Shown here: in pieces, positions 62,806 through 64,000 of the stretch
How the letters are laid out: each line of letters starts with the position of its first letter
How positions within the stretch are numbered: the first letter of the stretch is position 1
Assembly (NCBI RefSeq): GCF_049650445.1
Contig: NZ_JBASAD010000008.1
Span: 49,489-113,488, forward strand
Direction: 5' to 3'
From: Castellaniella sp049650445
Lineage (GTDB): Bacteria; Pseudomonadota; Gammaproteobacteria; Burkholderiales; Burkholderiaceae_B
DNA length: 64,000 bases
Notes under the pieces: model-generated
Told to the model about the DNA's origin: nothing
The model's input: the letters and a program-made list of their open reading frames with translations, nothing else
Database searches by the model: none
Made by a program: the position numbers and the translations under genes

Positions 62806-63303
62806 TCAATCCGGCACCGTGCGGTTTGAGAGGGCAACAGACGCGGTCAGCAGGTTCGCCCGCAATTCTTCCAGTTCGGCCTTGAGTACCCGTGCGTGAT
62901 CGGGCGAACACCCCGTCGCGCACAGCACGCCCTTGGGGACGCCGCCGGCACGATGCCACAGGTCGCGCCCGGCCGAGGTCAGCGACACCCGCACCTGGCG
63001 CTGATCGTCGGCCGCGCGGTCGCGACGCAGCAGACCCATGGCCTGCAGGCGCTTGAGCAGCGGCGTCAGCGTGGCCGAATCCAGATACAGACGTTCGCCC
63101 AAAGCCGTGACCGTCTGCCCATCGGCTTCCCACAGCACCAGCATCACCAGGTATTGCGGATAGGTCAGGCCCAGATCCGCCAGATGCCGCCGATAGATCT
63201 TGCCCATCGCCAGTTGCGCCGAATACAGCGCAAAACATAGCTGAGCATCCAGCGTCAGGCTGGCGGTCGGTTCGGCGGGAACGGATGTGGCGAGGCGATT
63301 CAT
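62806..63303 (-). CDS. ohrR: MarR-family peroxide sensor OhrR
   Basis: 165 aa. The sensing cysteine C23 sits in L-D-A-Q-L-C-F-A-L-Y-S, the hallmark of OhrR. MarR winged helix with V-T-A-L-G-E-R-L-Y-L-D-S-A-T-L-T-P-L-L-K near residues 65-85 and D-Q-R-Q-V in the wing. Two more cysteines (V-L-C-A-T-G-C) may form the resolving disulfide. Represses ohr until oxidised. Confidence 0.93.
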   Translation of the reverse strand: MNRLATSVPAEPTASLTLDAQLCFALYSAQLAMGKIYRRHLADLGLTYPQYLVMLVLWEADGQTVTALGERLYLDSATLTPLLKRLQAMGLLRRDRAADDQRQVRVSLTSAGRDLWHRAGGVPKGVLCATGCSPDHARVLKAELEELRANLLTASVALSNRTVPD

Positions 63304-63316
63304 GGAGTCATTTTAT

Positions 63317-63328
63317 ATAGTGCACTAT
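63317..63328. promoter_or_regulatory. Candidate OhrR operator
   Basis: Perfect 12-bp palindrome ATAGTGCACTAT in an AT-rich patch, 14 bp before the ohrR start. Suitable for autoregulation of ohrR-ohr; assigned by symmetry and position. Confidence 0.5.
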
Positions 63329-63529
63329 TTAATAGCAAGCTACATTTCTCCCGTATCCGAATCTGTGAAAGCAGCGAGAACCGTGCTGAAGCCCGGCCGC
63401 CTGCGGCCGGAGCAACCTCGCGTCCAGACGGCACCAGATCCCCGTGCCTGGCAGGCGCAGGTCAGCACGGCGCATGACACGGTGCATAATCATGGCTCCG
63501 TCTTCACCCTTTACCCACAGGAACTCGAC

Positions 63530-63826
63530 ATGATCCGCGAAATGGCCCACATCACCGTGAAACCCGGCACCCAGCCCGACTTCGAGGCCGGCGTCCGCCA
63601 GGCGCTGCCGCTCTTTCACCGCGCCCGCGGCTGCACGCGCGTCGAGCTGCACCACATCATCGAAAAACCCGAGCAATACGTGCTGATGGTGTACTGGGAA
63701 ACCCTGGACGACCACATGGTGCATTTCCGCCAGTCCGAGGATTTCCAGGCCTGGCGCGGGCTGGTGGGCGGTTTCTTCGAGAAGGCACCGGAGGTGGTGC
63801 ATTCGGAGGTGGTGGTGGAGGAATAA
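63530..63826 (+). CDS. Antibiotic biosynthesis monooxygenase (ABM)-domain protein
   Basis: 98 aa single ABM domain: I-T-V-K-P-G-T-Q-P-D-F-E near residue 9, C-T-R-V-E-L near 36, Y-V-L-M-V-Y-W-E-T near 52, and H-F-R-Q-S-E-D-F near 67. These small dimeric ferredoxin-like proteins act as cofactor-free monooxygenases or heme-degrading enzymes. CAGGAACT precedes ATG 63530; the frame is open further to 63287 but the added part is not conserved. Confidence 0.85.
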   Translation: MIREMAHITVKPGTQPDFEAGVRQALPLFHRARGCTRVELHHIIEKPEQYVLMVYWETLDDHMVHFRQSEDFQAWRGLVGGFFEKAPEVVHSEVVVEE

Positions 63827-63840
63827 GGGGCGCCGACCGC

Positions 63841-63864
63841 AACGCGCCGGGCGTGTGGCGCGTT
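63841..63864. other. Hairpin between the ABM gene and mnmE
   Basis: AACGCGCC and GGCGCGTT, perfect 8-bp arms, 8-bp loop, between convergent genes. No T-run; possible weak terminator. Confidence 0.4.
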
Positions 63865-63871
63865 GATCCCG

Positions 63872-64000
63872 CTACTTCCCAATACAAAACCTCGAAAAAA
63901 TCTCCCCCAGCAGATCATCGCTGGTGAACTGGCCCGTGATCCCGCACAGCGCCTCGTGCGCCAGACGCAGTTCCTCGGCGAACAGGTCCAGCACCTGGTC
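63872..64000 (-). CDS. mnmE: tRNA modification GTPase MnmE, C-terminal end (5' end outside window)
   Basis: The last 42 residues only. They read D-Q-V-L-D-L-F-A-E-E-L-R-L-A near the edge and end L-L-G-E-I-F-S-R-F-C-I-G-K, the highly conserved MnmE tail whose cysteine takes part in catalysis. With MnmG it makes the cmnm5 modification of wobble uridine. Confidence 0.93.
   Translation of the reverse strand, partial: DQVLDLFAEELRLAHEALCGITGQFTSDDLLGEIFSRFCIGK

Overview
The window is a GC-rich stretch of bacterial chromosome with tight same-strand gene runs. The proteins look like those of Burkholderiales (Betaproteobacteria), most plausibly an Alcaligenaceae relative of Bordetella/Achromobacter. 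That placement is inferred from protein character, many LysR regulators and abundant TRAP and Liv-type importers; no rRNA marker is present. Housekeeping genes (dinB, pyk, an argD-like gene, the end of mnmE) indicate chromosome. I saw no rRNA, tRNA, CRISPR array or insertion sequence.

Layout. 1-8.4 kb: the end of an aldehyde dehydrogenase, an SDR oxidoreductase, a solitary acetolactate-synthase-like enzyme, a small SET-domain protein, a TRAP transporter (QMP), an alpha/beta hydrolase and a TauE/SafE permease. 8.4-22.4 kb: purine salvage and catabolism: yaeQ, a PaaY-like protein, then xdhA-xdhB-xdhC-guaD-amn on the minus strand, an NCS2 permease between two related LysR regulators, uraD and allA. 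22.4-37.2 kb: one long minus-strand run. It starts with lysR-eamA-lysR, continues with a complete 3-hydroxyanthranilate to acetyl-CoA pathway (dioxygenase, ACMS decarboxylase, semialdehyde dehydrogenase, aminomuconate deaminase, 4-oxalocrotonate decarboxylase, hydratase, aldolase, acylating acetaldehyde dehydrogenase), and ends with a Liv-type ABC importer. 37.2-44.3 kb: the glyoxylate-to-pyruvate module gcl-hyi-glxR-glycerate kinase-glcG-like-pyk. 44.3-50.8 kb: a GntR regulator, a one-cysteine Asp/Glu-racemase-family enzyme and a second TRAP system, facing a hydantoinase across an AT-rich 385-bp gap. 51-53.2 kb: malate synthase G. 53.3-64 kb: mixed genes, including an internally deleted transporter remnant, a PIN protein, dinB, an atypical heavy-metal-domain protein next to large inverted repeats, ohrR-ohr and the end of mnmE.

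How it works together. Purine breakdown (Amn, GuaD, Xdh, UraD, AllA) ends in glyoxylate. The gcl module takes glyoxylate to 2-phosphoglycerate; pyruvate kinase then acts after an enolase encoded elsewhere. Malate synthase G offers a second exit. Urate oxidase, HIU hydrolase, allantoinase and allantoicase are not in the window. The aminomuconate pathway is complete from 3-hydroxyanthranilate downward but has no kynurenine-forming genes, and its attached importer suggests external supply of an aromatic substrate. The strongest candidate for a little-described system is the GntR/TRAP/one-cysteine racemase-family/hydantoinase cluster. A shared ATTGTACACA motif lies before the gntR gene and again in the divergent control region, which suggests one regulon for an unidentified carboxylated cyclic ureide or related acid.
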